Source of the DNA: Mesorhizobium ventifaucium
Lineage (GTDB): Bacteria; Pseudomonadota; Alphaproteobacteria; Rhizobiales; Rhizobiaceae
DNA: 64,000 nt
Assembly: GCF_935822925.1 (NCBI RefSeq)
Contig: NZ_CAKXZS010000034.1
Coordinates: forward strand, 1-64,000
Direction of reading: 5' to 3'
Part shown: in pieces, positions 24,754-33,385 of the stretch
Numbering within the stretch: position 1 is the first letter of the stretch
How the letters are laid out: every line of letters begins with the position of its first letter
Made by a program: the position numbers and the translations under genes
Notes under the pieces: model-generated
The model's database searches: none
Told to the model about the DNA's origin: nothing
What the model saw: only the letters and a program-made list of their open reading frames with translations

Positions 24754-26271
24754 ATGTTAAGAAGCAAATGGATGCGCATCGGCTTGGTCACCGTTATGAC
24801 CAGCCTGTCCCTGGGGGCGACGCTCGCAGAAGCCGCCGGCGTACTCACGATTGGCCGGCGCGAAGACTCGACCACCTTCGATCCGATCAAGACCGCCCAG
24901 AACATCGACCTGTGGGTGTTCGCCAACGTCTATGACGTGCTGATCCGCGTCGACAAGACGGGCACCAAGCTGGAGCCCGGTCTCGCCGAGAGTTGGGAGG
25001 TCAGTCCGGACGGCCTCACCTATACGCTCAAGCTGCGCGACGCGAAGTTCTCGGACGGCTCCGACCTGACGGCCGACGACGTGGTGTTCAGCCTCACCCG
25101 CATCAGGGATGACGAGGGCTCGCTGTGGGCGGATCCTTTCAAGGTGATGGATACGGTCGAGGCAACCGATCCAAAGACCGTCACGATCAAACTCAAGCAG
25201 GCGACCGCGCCGTTCCTGGCGACGCTGGCCTTCCCGATCGCCTCGGTTCTTTCCAAGAAGGGCTTCGAGACGCTCGGTCCGGAGAAATATGCCGAAACAC
25301 CCATCGGCTCTGGCGCCTTCACCATCACGGAATGGAGGCGCGGCGACCGTGTCATCCTGGCGAAAAACCCGCATTTCTGGGAGGCCGATCGTGTCAGCCT
25401 CGACGGCGTCGAGTGGATCTCCGTGCCGGACGATAACACCCGCATGCTGAACGTGCAGGCCGGCCAGCTCGATACCGCGATCTTTGTGCCGTTCTCACGC
25501 GTGGCCGAACTGCAGAAGGATTCCAACCTCACCGTCCATCTCGACCCGTCGACCCGCGAGGATCACCTGCTGATTAACCACGAGCATGGCGCGCTGACGA
25601 AGAAGGAGGTGCGGCAGGCCCTCGACATCGCCATCGACGAGCAGGCTGTGGTCGACACGGTGACGTTCGGCTACGGCGAGGTCGCAAATTCCTACGTCCC
25701 GAAGGGCGCGCTCTATTACTACGCCGACAATCTGAAGCGGCCCTACGATCCGGAAAAGGCCAAGCAGATGCTGGCCGACGCCGGGGCCTCGGACCTGACG
25801 CTCAACTACGTCGTGCGGGCCGGCGACGAGATCGTCGAGCAGACGGCCGTGCTGCTGCAGCAGCAACTCGCCAAAGCCGGAGTCACCGTCAACATCCAGA
25901 AGGTCGACCCGAGCCAGGAATGGGACATGCTGGTGGCCGGCGACTATGACATCTGTGTCAACTACTGGACCAACGACATCCTCGACCCAGACCAGAAGAC
26001 CACCTTCGTTCTCGGCCACGACGCGAACATGAATTACATGACCCGCTACAACAACGAGAAGGTCAAGGAGCTGGTCGCGGCGGCGCGCATCGAGATGGAT
26101 CCGGCCAAGCGCGAGCAAATGTACACCGATCTGCAGAAGATGGCCAAAGAGGACGTCAACTGGATCGATCTGTACTACAGCCCGTTCATCAACGTCTCGC
26201 GTAATAACATCGAGAACTTCTACCAGAATCCGCTCGGCCGGTTCTTTCTGGAAGACGTGGTCAAGAACTAG
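24754..26271 (+). CDS. Peptide-type ABC transporter substrate-binding protein (family 5)
   Basis: Periplasmic solute-binding protein of 505 residues. A Sec signal peptide is visible at 1-28 (MLRSKWMRIGLVTVMTSLSL then GATLAEAA). The mature protein has family-5 features: AESWEVSPDGLTYTLKLRDA, then KFSDGSDLTADDVVFSLTR and YAETPIGSGAFTITEW. An AAGGGG ribosome-binding site precedes ATG 24754. It is the last gene of the iminopeptidase–transporter unit and would set the ligand specificity of the system. In related PipR loci the transporter imports the plant compound; the ligand of this protein cannot be read from sequence. Confidence 0.93.
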   Translation: MLRSKWMRIGLVTVMTSLSLGATLAEAAGVLTIGRREDSTTFDPIKTAQNIDLWVFANVYDVLIRVDKTGTKLEPGLAESWEVSPDGLTYTLKLRDAKFSDGSDLTADDVVFSLTRIRDDEGSLWADPFKVMDTVEATDPKTVTIKLKQATAPFLATLAFPIASVLSKKGFETLGPEKYAETPIGSGAFTITEWRRGDRVILAKNPHFWEADRVSLDGVEWISVPDDNTRMLNVQAGQLDTAIFVPFSRVAELQKDSNLTVHLDPSTREDHLLINHEHGALTKKEVRQALDIAIDEQAVVDTVTFGYGEVANSYVPKGALYYYADNLKRPYDPEKAKQMLADAGASDLTLNYVVRAGDEIVEQTAVLLQQQLAKAGVTVNIQKVDPSQEWDMLVAGDYDICVNYWTNDILDPDQKTTFVLGHDANMNYMTRYNNEKVKELVAAARIEMDPAKREQMYTDLQKMAKEDVNWIDLYYSPFINVSRNNIENFYQNPLGRFFLEDVVKN

Positions 26272-26617
26272 ACTTGTGAACGAAGCCACGGGACGCCGGT
26301 CTCGGCGTTCCGCCCAGCCCTGACAGCACGCTTGGCGTGCCGCCCGTCTCACCGCGCGTCGTTTGTTGGGACAGGTGAGCGATCTGCTGCTGTCGCTACT
26401 TCCGCTTTTTGACAGTTCCGCGCTGATTGCGGACGGTCCGCACTCGCCCCCAACTTGCGTCATCGCCTGCTTCAGCCTGACCGATTGAAACTGGTCATCG
26501 GCCCAATGCAGGATTCGTCCGCACTGAGGCAGAACACTGGTTCGTTGGCGCAATAGCAACGAACCGAGCACTCCGAATCCCTGGCCCAACGGCCGGCGCG
26601 GCTGCTCGTCGCTTTGG
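26272..26617. other. Intergenic, weak hairpin only
   Basis: No gene. Just after the binding-protein stop, GGACGCCG and CGGCGTTCC (26291-26311) can pair into a GC-rich hairpin without a U-run, a possible weak terminator. The rest shows no recognisable feature. Confidence 0.4.
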
Positions 26618-27520
26618 TCAAGGTTCTTTCTTCCGCAGGTCCTTGACGACATCGAGAAAAGCCCGCAGTGCGGGCGGTACGGCTCGATGTCCGGGGTAGT
26701 AAACCGCAACTTCTTCCGGAGCGGGCATCCATGCGGTCAGGACCTTGCGCAGCCGGCCGTCGGATATGGCCGCTTCGGCGGCCCAATCGGCCACGTAGGC
26801 GATGCCCAGACCCTCTATTGCGGCTTCGACCATCAGCTCCTCGTCGTCGAGGACGATGGAGCCGTTTGCGTCGATCACGAGTTCCTGGCCGGCGCGTTCG
26901 AACTCCCATCGGTAAAGCTTGCCGCTGGGCATACGGTGGCCGATGCAGCGGTGGCGTTGCAATTCCTCGGGGGTTCCCGGGTCGCCAAAGCGATCGAGAT
27001 AGGCGGGCGAGGCGACACAGATGAACGTCAACCTGCGTGCAAGCGGCACGGCGACCATGTCCTTGGGGACCGATCCGAGGAGGCGCACGCCGGCATCGAA
27101 CCCGCTGGACACGATGTCGATGAGCCGCCCCTCGACGACGATGTCTACGGTCACGTCCGGATGGCGCTCCGCCATGCGCGGAAGAACCCCGCGAACGAGA
27201 AGCCCGGCCACCAATCGCGGTGCGTTGATGCGGACGGTGCCCGCGACATTGCCCCGGAACCCCGCGACGCTGTCGAGCGCCTCGTCCAGCGAGGCGAGCG
27301 CCGGCTGAAGGCGATCGAGCAACTGGAAACCGGCTTCCGTCGGTGAGACGCTGCGTGTGGTGCGGTTCAGAAGGCGCACCCCCATGCGTTCCTCGAGCGC
27401 ACGCATGGCGTGGCTCAATGTGGAAGGTGCCGTGCCGATCTCGTCCGCTGCGCGGCGGAAGCTGCGGTGTGTGGCAACAGCCACGAAGGCGGTAAGATCG
27501 TTGAGCGACGGGCGGGGCAT
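26618..27520 (-). CDS. LysR family transcriptional regulator
   Basis: A 300-residue LysR-type regulator. The N-terminal helix-turn-helix reads DLTAFVAVATHRSFRRAADE then TAPSTLSHAMRALEERMGVR and LLNRTTRSVSPTEAG. The effector domain follows from about residue 90 (GTVRINAPRLVAG). This is the short-chain/oxidoreductase-associated branch common in Rhizobiales. ATG 27520 gives the standard N-terminus. It is divergent from an SDR gene 97 bases away, so it very probably controls the SDR and perhaps the RidA gene behind it. The inducer is unknown. Confidence 0.92.
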   Translation of the reverse strand: MPRPSLNDLTAFVAVATHRSFRRAADEIGTAPSTLSHAMRALEERMGVRLLNRTTRSVSPTEAGFQLLDRLQPALASLDEALDSVAGFRGNVAGTVRINAPRLVAGLLVRGVLPRMAERHPDVTVDIVVEGRLIDIVSSGFDAGVRLLGSVPKDMVAVPLARRLTFICVASPAYLDRFGDPGTPEELQRHRCIGHRMPSGKLYRWEFERAGQELVIDANGSIVLDDEELMVEAAIEGLGIAYVADWAAEAAISDGRLRKVLTAWMPAPEEVAVYYPGHRAVPPALRAFLDVVKDLRKKEP

Positions 27521-27617
27521 TGATGGGGATTTTGCATCAACTCATGCCGATTTCAACGGCTAATGCACGCAATGGGATTGCCCTATCTCCTGCCTGGATC
27601 AATTGGAGATATGAGAA

Positions 27618-28463
27618 ATGGCAAAGACCTGGCTCGTAACGGGTGTGTCGTCCGGTCTAGGCCGGCTGCTGGCGGAGAAGGCCCTGATCAGGGGAGACCG
27701 CGTCGCCGGTGCCAGCCGCAGCGAGGGCGCACTTCCCGACCTGCGTGCACGCTACCCCGAACGGCTCCGCATCGTTGCAATGGACCTCAAGGACCAGAGC
27801 TCGGTCCGTGCCGCGGTCGACCGCGCCTTCGCCGCATCCGCTCGGATCGACATCGTCGTCAGCAATGCCGGCTATGGCCTGTTCGGCGCGGCGGAAGAGG
27901 CTGGCGATGTGCAGGTTCGGGACATCATCGACACCAATCTCGTCGGCCCGATCGCACTCATCCGGGCGGCGTTGCCGCATCTGCGCAGCCAGGGTGGCGG
28001 GCGTATTCTACAGGTATCGAGCGAGGGAGGCCAGATCGCCTATCCGGCTTTCAGCCTCTATCACGCGACCAAGTGGGGTATCGAGGGGTTCGTCGAGTCC
28101 GTGGCGCAGGAGGCGGCTCCCTTCGGCATCGAGTTCACCTTGGTGGAACCCGGGCCCGCGCGGACCGGGTTCGGCGGCAATCTCGCGCGGACCGAGCCGC
28201 TCGCGGCCTACGAGGGCACCCCCGCCGATCAGGTCCGCGAAGCGCTTGGCTCCTGGGTGATCAAGGGCGACCCCGAGCGCATGACGGACGCAATGATCAG
28301 GCTTGCCGACCAGGATGGTCCGCTTCCGAAGCGGCTGGTGCTCGGCGCCGAAGCTTATGCCGGCATCCGCAGGGCACTCGGCGGGCGCATCGAGGAACTC
28401 GACCGGCAGAAGGACGTCGCCGTCGCGGCGGATTTCACCGACGAGGAGTTGGCGCGGCTGTGA
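27618..28463 (+). CDS. SDR family oxidoreductase
   Basis: Classical short-chain dehydrogenase of 281 residues. The NAD(P)-binding loop TGVSSGLG (residues 8-15) and Arg39 nearby favour NADP. The structural motif SNAGYG, the active-site Ser in LQVSSEGGQ and the catalytic pair in YHATKWG (Tyr and Lys) are all present. The C-terminal extension (from about 215) is typical of the 280-aa subgroup annotated as oxidoreductases of unknown substrate. It is divergent from the LysR regulator and followed by a RidA-family gene 130 bases downstream. Confidence 0.93.
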   Translation: MAKTWLVTGVSSGLGRLLAEKALIRGDRVAGASRSEGALPDLRARYPERLRIVAMDLKDQSSVRAAVDRAFAASARIDIVVSNAGYGLFGAAEEAGDVQVRDIIDTNLVGPIALIRAALPHLRSQGGGRILQVSSEGGQIAYPAFSLYHATKWGIEGFVESVAQEAAPFGIEFTLVEPGPARTGFGGNLARTEPLAAYEGTPADQVREALGSWVIKGDPERMTDAMIRLADQDGPLPKRLVLGAEAYAGIRRALGGRIEELDRQKDVAVAADFTDEELARL

Positions 28464-28593
28464 CCCACCCTGTCCGGCCGATCCACAGCTGCATGGTACC
28501 GTCGTGCAGCTCCGCCAGTTGATCCCGATAGATTCCCCCGGCTCCGGCCCGCTGCCGGCCCGCTCCCGTTATCAAGACAGAAAGGAACACGAA

Positions 28594-29016
28594 ATGCCTG
28601 CACGTGACGCCATCTATCCGGCCAAACGCCACGCGTTATACGATATCCATCGATATTCCGCGGCCATTCGCTCCGGCGATCTTCTCTTCGTGTCGGGTCA
28701 GGTCGGGAGCCGTGAGGACGGCTCGCCCGAGCCCGAATTCGAGGATCAGGTTCGGCGGGCCTTCGCCAATCTGCGCGCGGTCCTGGCCGCCGCCGGGTGC
28801 AGCTTCGACGACGTTGTCGACGTCACCACCTTCCACACCAACCCGGACGAACAGATCGAAACGGTGCTGGCCGTCCGGGCGGAAGAGATCGGCGGACCTC
28901 CCTATCCGAACTGGACGGCGGTAGGCGTCAACTGGCTTGCCGGCTTCGATTTCGAGATCAAGGTCATCGCCCGCATCCCTTCGACGACCAGCGGCCAGCC
29001 GGCGGGCAAGCGCTGA
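28594..29016 (+). CDS. RidA family protein
   Basis: A 140-residue Rid-family protein; members hydrolyse reactive enamine/imine intermediates, and some act in specialised catabolic routes. Visible motifs are DLLFVSGQVGSREDG near residue 29, the central helix FANLRAVLAAAGCSFDDVVD and YPNWTAVGVNWLAGFDFEIK at the C-terminal strand. The usual Arg105 of archetypal RidA (in R-x-x-V-x-V) is not seen in that position, which suggests a Rid subgroup other than the canonical deaminase. ATG 28594 follows AAAGGA. It is probably in the regulon of the LysR protein at 26.6 kb together with the SDR. Confidence 0.88.
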   Translation: MPARDAIYPAKRHALYDIHRYSAAIRSGDLLFVSGQVGSREDGSPEPEFEDQVRRAFANLRAVLAAAGCSFDDVVDVTTFHTNPDEQIETVLAVRAEEIGGPPYPNWTAVGVNWLAGFDFEIKVIARIPSTTSGQPAGKR

Positions 29017-29092
29017 TCGCTCGCCCTGCAATTTCTGTACTGAACGCGGAGTCGGCTCGAGGCGTTGTGCTCCAGAGAGCCGCTTTGCGGCC

Positions 29093-30025
29093 TCAGTTTC
29101 CAACGTCAGTCGCCGATGACATATCGGCCGCCGCCGCGACAATGGCACGTCTCAACCATATATGCCTGGGCGCGTCCTGCTGGCGCGCGTGCCAGACAAG
29201 GCTCATCGTGAAGCTGCCAAGATCGAGCGGCGGCGGCAACGATACGAAGCGCTTCATGTTGGCGGCCGCTCGCGCCAGGCTCGAAGGCAGGGTCATGATC
29301 AGGTCGGAGCGAGCGGCGATCTCGACCGCCGCGAAGAAGTTCGGCACGCGCAGTTTCACCCGTCGCGTTCGCCCGATGCGGGCAAGCGCCTCGTCGACAG
29401 GCGCAGGCCCGGCGCTTGTGACGCTCACCACGATATGCTCAAGCTCCAGGAAACGCTCGAGCGTCAGCTTTCGGGCGAGCGCTGGGTGCTCCGCGCGTAT
29501 CAGCGTCACGAGCTTCTCGTCATAGAGGCCGCGCCGACGGATGCCGGCTGGGGCTTCGTCGACCAGCGCCACCATCGCATCCGCGATACCCTGCTCCAGC
29601 GCTTCGACGGCGTCCGAGCCCGGCGCGACGATATCGAGATCGAGGGACGGCGCCTCGCGACCAAGGCGGGCGAGCAGATGCGGCGCGAGCACGGCGGCCT
29701 GGAGATCGGGCATCAGCAGCCGGATCCGGCCGGTGGCCGTGGCGGGATCGAACGCGTTCGCCTCCACCATGTCTCTCACACCCGCCAATATGCCGCGCAG
29801 CACGGGGCGCACCTCTTCCGCACGGGCGCTGAGGATGTAGCCGCCCGGTCCATCGACCAGCAGCGCGTCCGAAAACAGCGCGCGCAATCGGCCGAGCGCT
29901 CGGCTCGCGGCGGGCTGGCTCATGCCGAGCCGGCTTGCGGCACGGGTGACGTTCTTCTCGTCCAGCAGCGCTTCGAGCGCCACCAGCAGGTTCAGGTCGA
30001 TCCGGCGTAAATCCACTTCGCGCAT
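29093..30025 (-). CDS. LysR family transcriptional regulator (NodD-like subfamily)
   Basis: A 310-residue LysR protein. The N-terminus (MREVDLRRIDLNLLVALEAL, then TRAASRLGMSQPAASRALGR) is the subfamily with the DLNLL start also seen in NodD and related regulators. The start at 30025 is preferred to a codon 26 residues upstream, since the shorter form has the family N-terminus. The promoter region holds an inverted repeat that includes this start codon, so autorepression is likely. It is divergent from an NmrA-like gene 116 bases away, its probable target. It is not a nodD by sequence; only the subfamily is shared. Confidence 0.9.
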   Translation of the reverse strand: MREVDLRRIDLNLLVALEALLDEKNVTRAASRLGMSQPAASRALGRLRALFSDALLVDGPGGYILSARAEEVRPVLRGILAGVRDMVEANAFDPATATGRIRLLMPDLQAAVLAPHLLARLGREAPSLDLDIVAPGSDAVEALEQGIADAMVALVDEAPAGIRRRGLYDEKLVTLIRAEHPALARKLTLERFLELEHIVVSVTSAGPAPVDEALARIGRTRRVKLRVPNFFAAVEIAARSDLIMTLPSSLARAAANMKRFVSLPPPLDLGSFTMSLVWHARQQDAPRHIWLRRAIVAAAADMSSATDVGN

Positions 30026-30044
30026 GGTGACTATATACACCATG
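30023..30044. promoter_or_regulatory. Inverted repeat overlapping LysR start codon
   Basis: CATGGTG-N8-CACCATG is a perfect 7-bp inverted repeat, and its left half contains the LysR start codon. The position in the divergent gap fits an operator for the LysR protein, which would repress its own gene and act on the NmrA-like gene. Confidence 0.55.
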
Positions 30045-30083
30045 CATGCGACGCATGGAATGCCTGCGCCTATTGTTCCCCCG

Positions 30084-30131
30084 TCAAGCGAGATGAAGGT
30101 CAAGCGAGATGAAGGTCAGGCGAGCTGAAGG
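30084..30131 (+). repeat. Three tandem 16-bp repeats before the NmrA-like gene
   Basis: Three head-to-tail 16-bp units (30084-30099, 30100-30115, 30116-30131). The first two are identical (TCAAGCGAGATGAAGG) and the third differs at two positions. The last unit runs into the ribosome-binding site of the NmrA-like gene. The units probably arose by slippage and multiply an AAGG motif upstream of the start. Confidence 0.8.
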
Positions 30132-30141
30132 AGAAGAAGTG

Positions 30142-31020
30142 ATGTATGTCGTGCTTGGAGCAAACGGACGCGCCGGCGGCGAGGTAGCGCGCGCCCTGAT
30201 CGCAGGCGGCGAAGCCGTGCGCGTCGTCCTGCGTCACCCAGAGCAGGGTAAAAAATGGACAGCCCTTGGCGCGGAGGTGGCTGTCGCAAACATGGAAGAT
30301 GCCGACGCGATGGCCGCTGCGCTTATGGGGGCATCGGGAGCATTCCTGCTCAACCCGCCGCCGGTGAGCGGTGATCCCTATCAGCGCACGCAAGAAATCG
30401 GCGCCGCGCTTGCCGATGCGGCACGGCGTGCAGGTCTGCCAAAGGCCGTCGTCCTGTCGTCCATCGGAGCGCAGCATGCCTCCGGCACCGGCGTCATCGC
30501 CACCCTCAACCGGTTCGAGGCGCTGCTCGACGGCGTGGCACCCGCCACCGCTTTCCTGCGGTCGGGGTATTTTGTCGAAACCTGGAGCGAGGTGGCGCAA
30601 CCGGTCCTGTCGCAACGCATATTGCCGACCTTTATCGAGCCCTCGCAGAAAATCCCGTTGGTGAGCACGATCGATGTCGGGCGCGCGGCAGCGACCGTGC
30701 TGTGCGAGGAATGGACAGGCAAGCGGGTCGTGGAACTGGGCGGACCGGAAGACTGGAGCGCCGGCGATGTGGCATCGGCCTTCGCGGAAGTTCTCGGCCG
30801 GCCGGTAACGCCTGTGCTTGTTCCGCCGGAGAAGCGTGCCGCGCTGCTTGCCGAGGAAGGCGTGCCTGGCGAGGTGGCAGACGCGCTGCTCGGTATGTAC
30901 GAGGGAATCGCCAACGGCCTGTTCATGCGCCAGGACAGCAGCGAGCACCGGCGCGGCGCGATCTCCCTGGCGACGGCGATAGCGCGCGTTGTCGCAACGG
31001 TTGAACCAGCCGGCCGCTGA
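30142..31020 (+). CDS. NmrA-like/atypical SDR NAD(P)-binding protein
   Basis: A 292-residue atypical short-chain dehydrogenase of the NmrA/SDR-a5 type. The nucleotide-binding loop is VLGANGRAGGEVARAL (about residues 4-19), followed by VAVANMEDADAMAAAL and VVLSSIGAQHASGTG. No Tyr-x-x-x-Lys active site is apparent, so it may be a redox sensor or a quinone reductase-like enzyme. ATG 30142 follows AAGGAG at eight bases. It is divergent from the NodD-like LysR regulator and followed by two alpha/beta hydrolases that may be in the same regulon. Confidence 0.88.
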   Translation: MYVVLGANGRAGGEVARALIAGGEAVRVVLRHPEQGKKWTALGAEVAVANMEDADAMAAALMGASGAFLLNPPPVSGDPYQRTQEIGAALADAARRAGLPKAVVLSSIGAQHASGTGVIATLNRFEALLDGVAPATAFLRSGYFVETWSEVAQPVLSQRILPTFIEPSQKIPLVSTIDVGRAAATVLCEEWTGKRVVELGGPEDWSAGDVASAFAEVLGRPVTPVLVPPEKRAALLAEEGVPGEVADALLGMYEGIANGLFMRQDSSEHRRGAISLATAIARVVATVEPAGR

Positions 31021-31206
31021 TCCCTCGGCCAAGTAGCGACGGCCGAATCCGAAACAGGGGTGGATCACGGGTTTCCAGCCACTTGCAGGGAACGTTTTCG
31101 GCCGCAATACCCCCGCGTCTCGCCGGCCAACGCTGTCGGCGACATGCGGAACTCGCGCCACTGGTTTGGATTAACTCCATTCCGGACGGCAAAAAGGGAA
31201 TCTGAC

Positions 31207-32106
31207 ATGAGACTACCTGCCTCACGCCATTTGCGTCTCTCCGGTGGAACCGAGCTTGCCTACGTCACTGCGGGCGATCCATCCAACCCCGCTTTGCTCC
31301 TCCTGCATGGGTTTCCCAGCTCCGCACGTGCATTCCGAGATGTGATTCCAGGTCTGGCGGGCGCAGCCTATGTGATCGCGCCCGACCTCCCGGGCCATGG
31401 CCAGTCCGACGTCCCGCCGACACCCGCCTTCGCCGCGATCAGCGATGCGATTTCCGAATTGCTGTCCCACCTCGCGATCGGGCACCGCTTCATCCACATT
31501 CATGACTGGGGCGCCGCCGTGGGTCTGCAGATTGCCACGCAAGCGCCCGAGCTGGTTTCGGGTCTCATCATTCAGAACGCAAACGCGCATCGAACCGGCT
31601 TCGGCCCCGTTTGGGACGCCGTGTTGAAATTCTGGTCAGAACCGACAAAAGAGAACGAAGCGGCCGCGACCCCCGACCTGACCTTTGAATTCACGCGCGA
31701 GCAATATACCGGCGGCCTGCCAGAGGATGTCGCCGCCACGATCAGGGGCGAACCCTGGGTCGAGGACTGGAGGGTGATGAATCTTCCCGGCCGCATGGAG
31801 ACCCACCACGCGCTAATCGGCGACTACAAAAGCCATGCCGAGCGTTTCGATACGATCGCCGCGTATCTGAAGAAATGGCAACCGCCGGCGCTCATGCTGT
31901 GGGGCCGTCACGACCCCTATTTCGATATCGCCGAAACGCTGTCCTGGATGCAGGATCTGCCACGTATGGAGGCTCATATTTTCGACGGCGGGCATTTCCT
32001 GCTTGAGACGCACGCCGAACCAGCACTCTCCCTCATGATCGACTTCATCAAGCGAACACAGGAGATGCACCCTGATCAACGCCCCGCCCATCCCGGACCA
32101 GTGTGA
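31207..32106 (+). CDS. Alpha/beta hydrolase, epoxide hydrolase/dehalogenase type (copy 1)
   Basis: A 299-residue alpha/beta hydrolase with an Asp nucleophile. HIHDWGAAVG holds the nucleophile, GRHDPYFD the acid Asp and DGGHFLLETH the catalytic His. LLLLHGFPSSARAF is the oxyanion loop. An Asp nucleophile is typical of epoxide hydrolases and haloalkane dehalogenases, so those are the candidate activities. ATG 31207 is used because the long upstream open frame has no family similarity. It is followed 11 bases later by a close paralogue in the same orientation, evidence of tandem duplication. Confidence 0.88.
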   Translation: MRLPASRHLRLSGGTELAYVTAGDPSNPALLLLHGFPSSARAFRDVIPGLAGAAYVIAPDLPGHGQSDVPPTPAFAAISDAISELLSHLAIGHRFIHIHDWGAAVGLQIATQAPELVSGLIIQNANAHRTGFGPVWDAVLKFWSEPTKENEAAATPDLTFEFTREQYTGGLPEDVAATIRGEPWVEDWRVMNLPGRMETHHALIGDYKSHAERFDTIAAYLKKWQPPALMLWGRHDPYFDIAETLSWMQDLPRMEAHIFDGGHFLLETHAEPALSLMIDFIKRTQEMHPDQRPAHPGPV

Positions 32107-32117
32107 GGAGTGCAGGC

Positions 32118-32981
32118 ATGACATCCCCCACGCAACAGCGGCTGCGCCTGTCCGGCGGGACCGAGCTTTCCTTCATCACCGCGGGAGATGCGTCCAATCC
32201 CGCGCTGCTGCTCCTGCACGGCTTCCCGAGCTCGTCGCGCACCTTCCAGGGCATCATTCCCGGCCTTGCGCGCGTCGCCTTCGTCATCGCACCCGACTTG
32301 CCTGGCTACGGCCAATCGGCGCCGTTGCCCGCGCCCTCGTTCGAAGCGTTCAGCGGCGCAATCCAAGAGCTCCTAAGTCATCTCGGGATCGATCGGCGCT
32401 TCATCTACCTGCACGATTGGGGCGCGCCTGTAGGTCTCCAGGTCGCTATGCAATCCCCCGACCTCGTCTCCGGCCTTATCATTCAGAGCGCCAACGCACA
32501 CCGCACAGGGTTCGGACCGCAATGGCAAGCGACATTCGAGTTCTGGTCAAATCCCACAAAAGAGAACGAAAGGCAGGCTACCGCGTTTTTGACTTTGGAA
32601 GGCACCCGCGAGCAATACATGGGCGGCTTGCCGGAGGATGTCGCCGCCCGGATCAAAGGCGAACCGTGGATCGAGGACTGGAGGGTGATGAAGCAGCCTG
32701 GCGGCATGGAAACACAACGCGCGCTCCTCGCCGACTACGCCAACCATGCCGCTCGCTTCAGTATCATTGCCGACTATATCGAAACGTGGCAACCGCCGGC
32801 GCTCATGCTGTGGGGCCGCCACGACCCGTTCTTCGATATCGCCGAAACACTGTCGTGGATGCGAGACCTTCCGCGTATGGAAGCGCACATCTTCGACGGC
32901 GGCCACTTTCTCCTTGAAACCCACGCCGAGGCGGCAGCCGCGTTGATGATTGACTTTATTGAGCGAACGCGGCGACCTTGA
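32118..32981 (+). CDS. Alpha/beta hydrolase, epoxide hydrolase/dehalogenase type (copy 2)
   Basis: Paralogue of the preceding gene, 287 residues, about 70% identical by eye along the whole length. It keeps the same catalytic set: Asp in YLHDWGAPVG, GRHDPFFD and DGGHFLLETH. GAGGAG precedes ATG 32118, and a GTG at 32103 overlaps the upstream stop. The C-terminal tail is shorter than in copy 1. The differences cluster in the cap region (around residues 130-190), so the two copies may have diverged in substrate. Probably cotranscribed with copy 1. Confidence 0.88.
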   Translation: MTSPTQQRLRLSGGTELSFITAGDASNPALLLLHGFPSSSRTFQGIIPGLARVAFVIAPDLPGYGQSAPLPAPSFEAFSGAIQELLSHLGIDRRFIYLHDWGAPVGLQVAMQSPDLVSGLIIQSANAHRTGFGPQWQATFEFWSNPTKENERQATAFLTLEGTREQYMGGLPEDVAARIKGEPWIEDWRVMKQPGGMETQRALLADYANHAARFSIIADYIETWQPPALMLWGRHDPFFDIAETLSWMRDLPRMEAHIFDGGHFLLETHAEAAAALMIDFIERTRRP

Positions 32982-33385
32982 GCACCGCTCGCGCCAATAT
33001 GAAGCGCGCTGTGCTACGCTCGCGGCCCGCCATGACCTTATCCGGCGGCAGCATTCCTGGGCTTCCTAAACAGCCCGGCTATGCTCGCAGATGCCCCGTG
33101 CCGTCGCCAGCGCCCAACTTCGAGGAGACCGATGCTGGCGAGCGCGTAGAGGAGCCGCGACAGACGGTTGGGCTCGACTTTGAGCGCGGCCCCACGGCTG
33201 TCAGCAGTCACCGCTGCCATCGAGCCCGGTGAAGATACCAAGGTCCAGCCCGGCGCGGAGCGCTAAGGGCGGAGGGCACCGCTGCGAGAGGCTCGTGCAC
33301 GTCGCGCCGGCGTCGTGGATGCACGAAGGAGCGTGTTATCGCAATGTCATTATGATAAACTCGTTCCCCGCCGAAGGAGGCGTCG
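32982..33385. other. Intergenic with a methyltransferase relic
   Basis: About 400 bases with no intact gene. A methyltransferase relic on the minus strand occupies the middle (listed separately). The right edge holds the AAGGAGG ribosome-binding site of the following gene. Confidence 0.5.
33038..33241 (-). pseudogene. O-methyltransferase dimerization-domain relic
   Basis: A minus-strand frame contains GAALKVEPNRLSRLLYALAS then IGLLE, which matches the winged-helix dimerization domain of class I plant-type O-methyltransferases (alpha-helix plus L-x-R-L-L-x-x-L-x-x-x-G). The sequence on both sides is unrelated and no catalytic domain follows, so this is a decayed fragment. Confidence 0.5.

Noticed and set aside
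29093-30025. NodD identity for the LysR regulator
   Set aside because: The N-terminus shares the NodD-like subfamily pattern, but no nod box or nod genes are nearby and the effector domain does not look NodD-specific.
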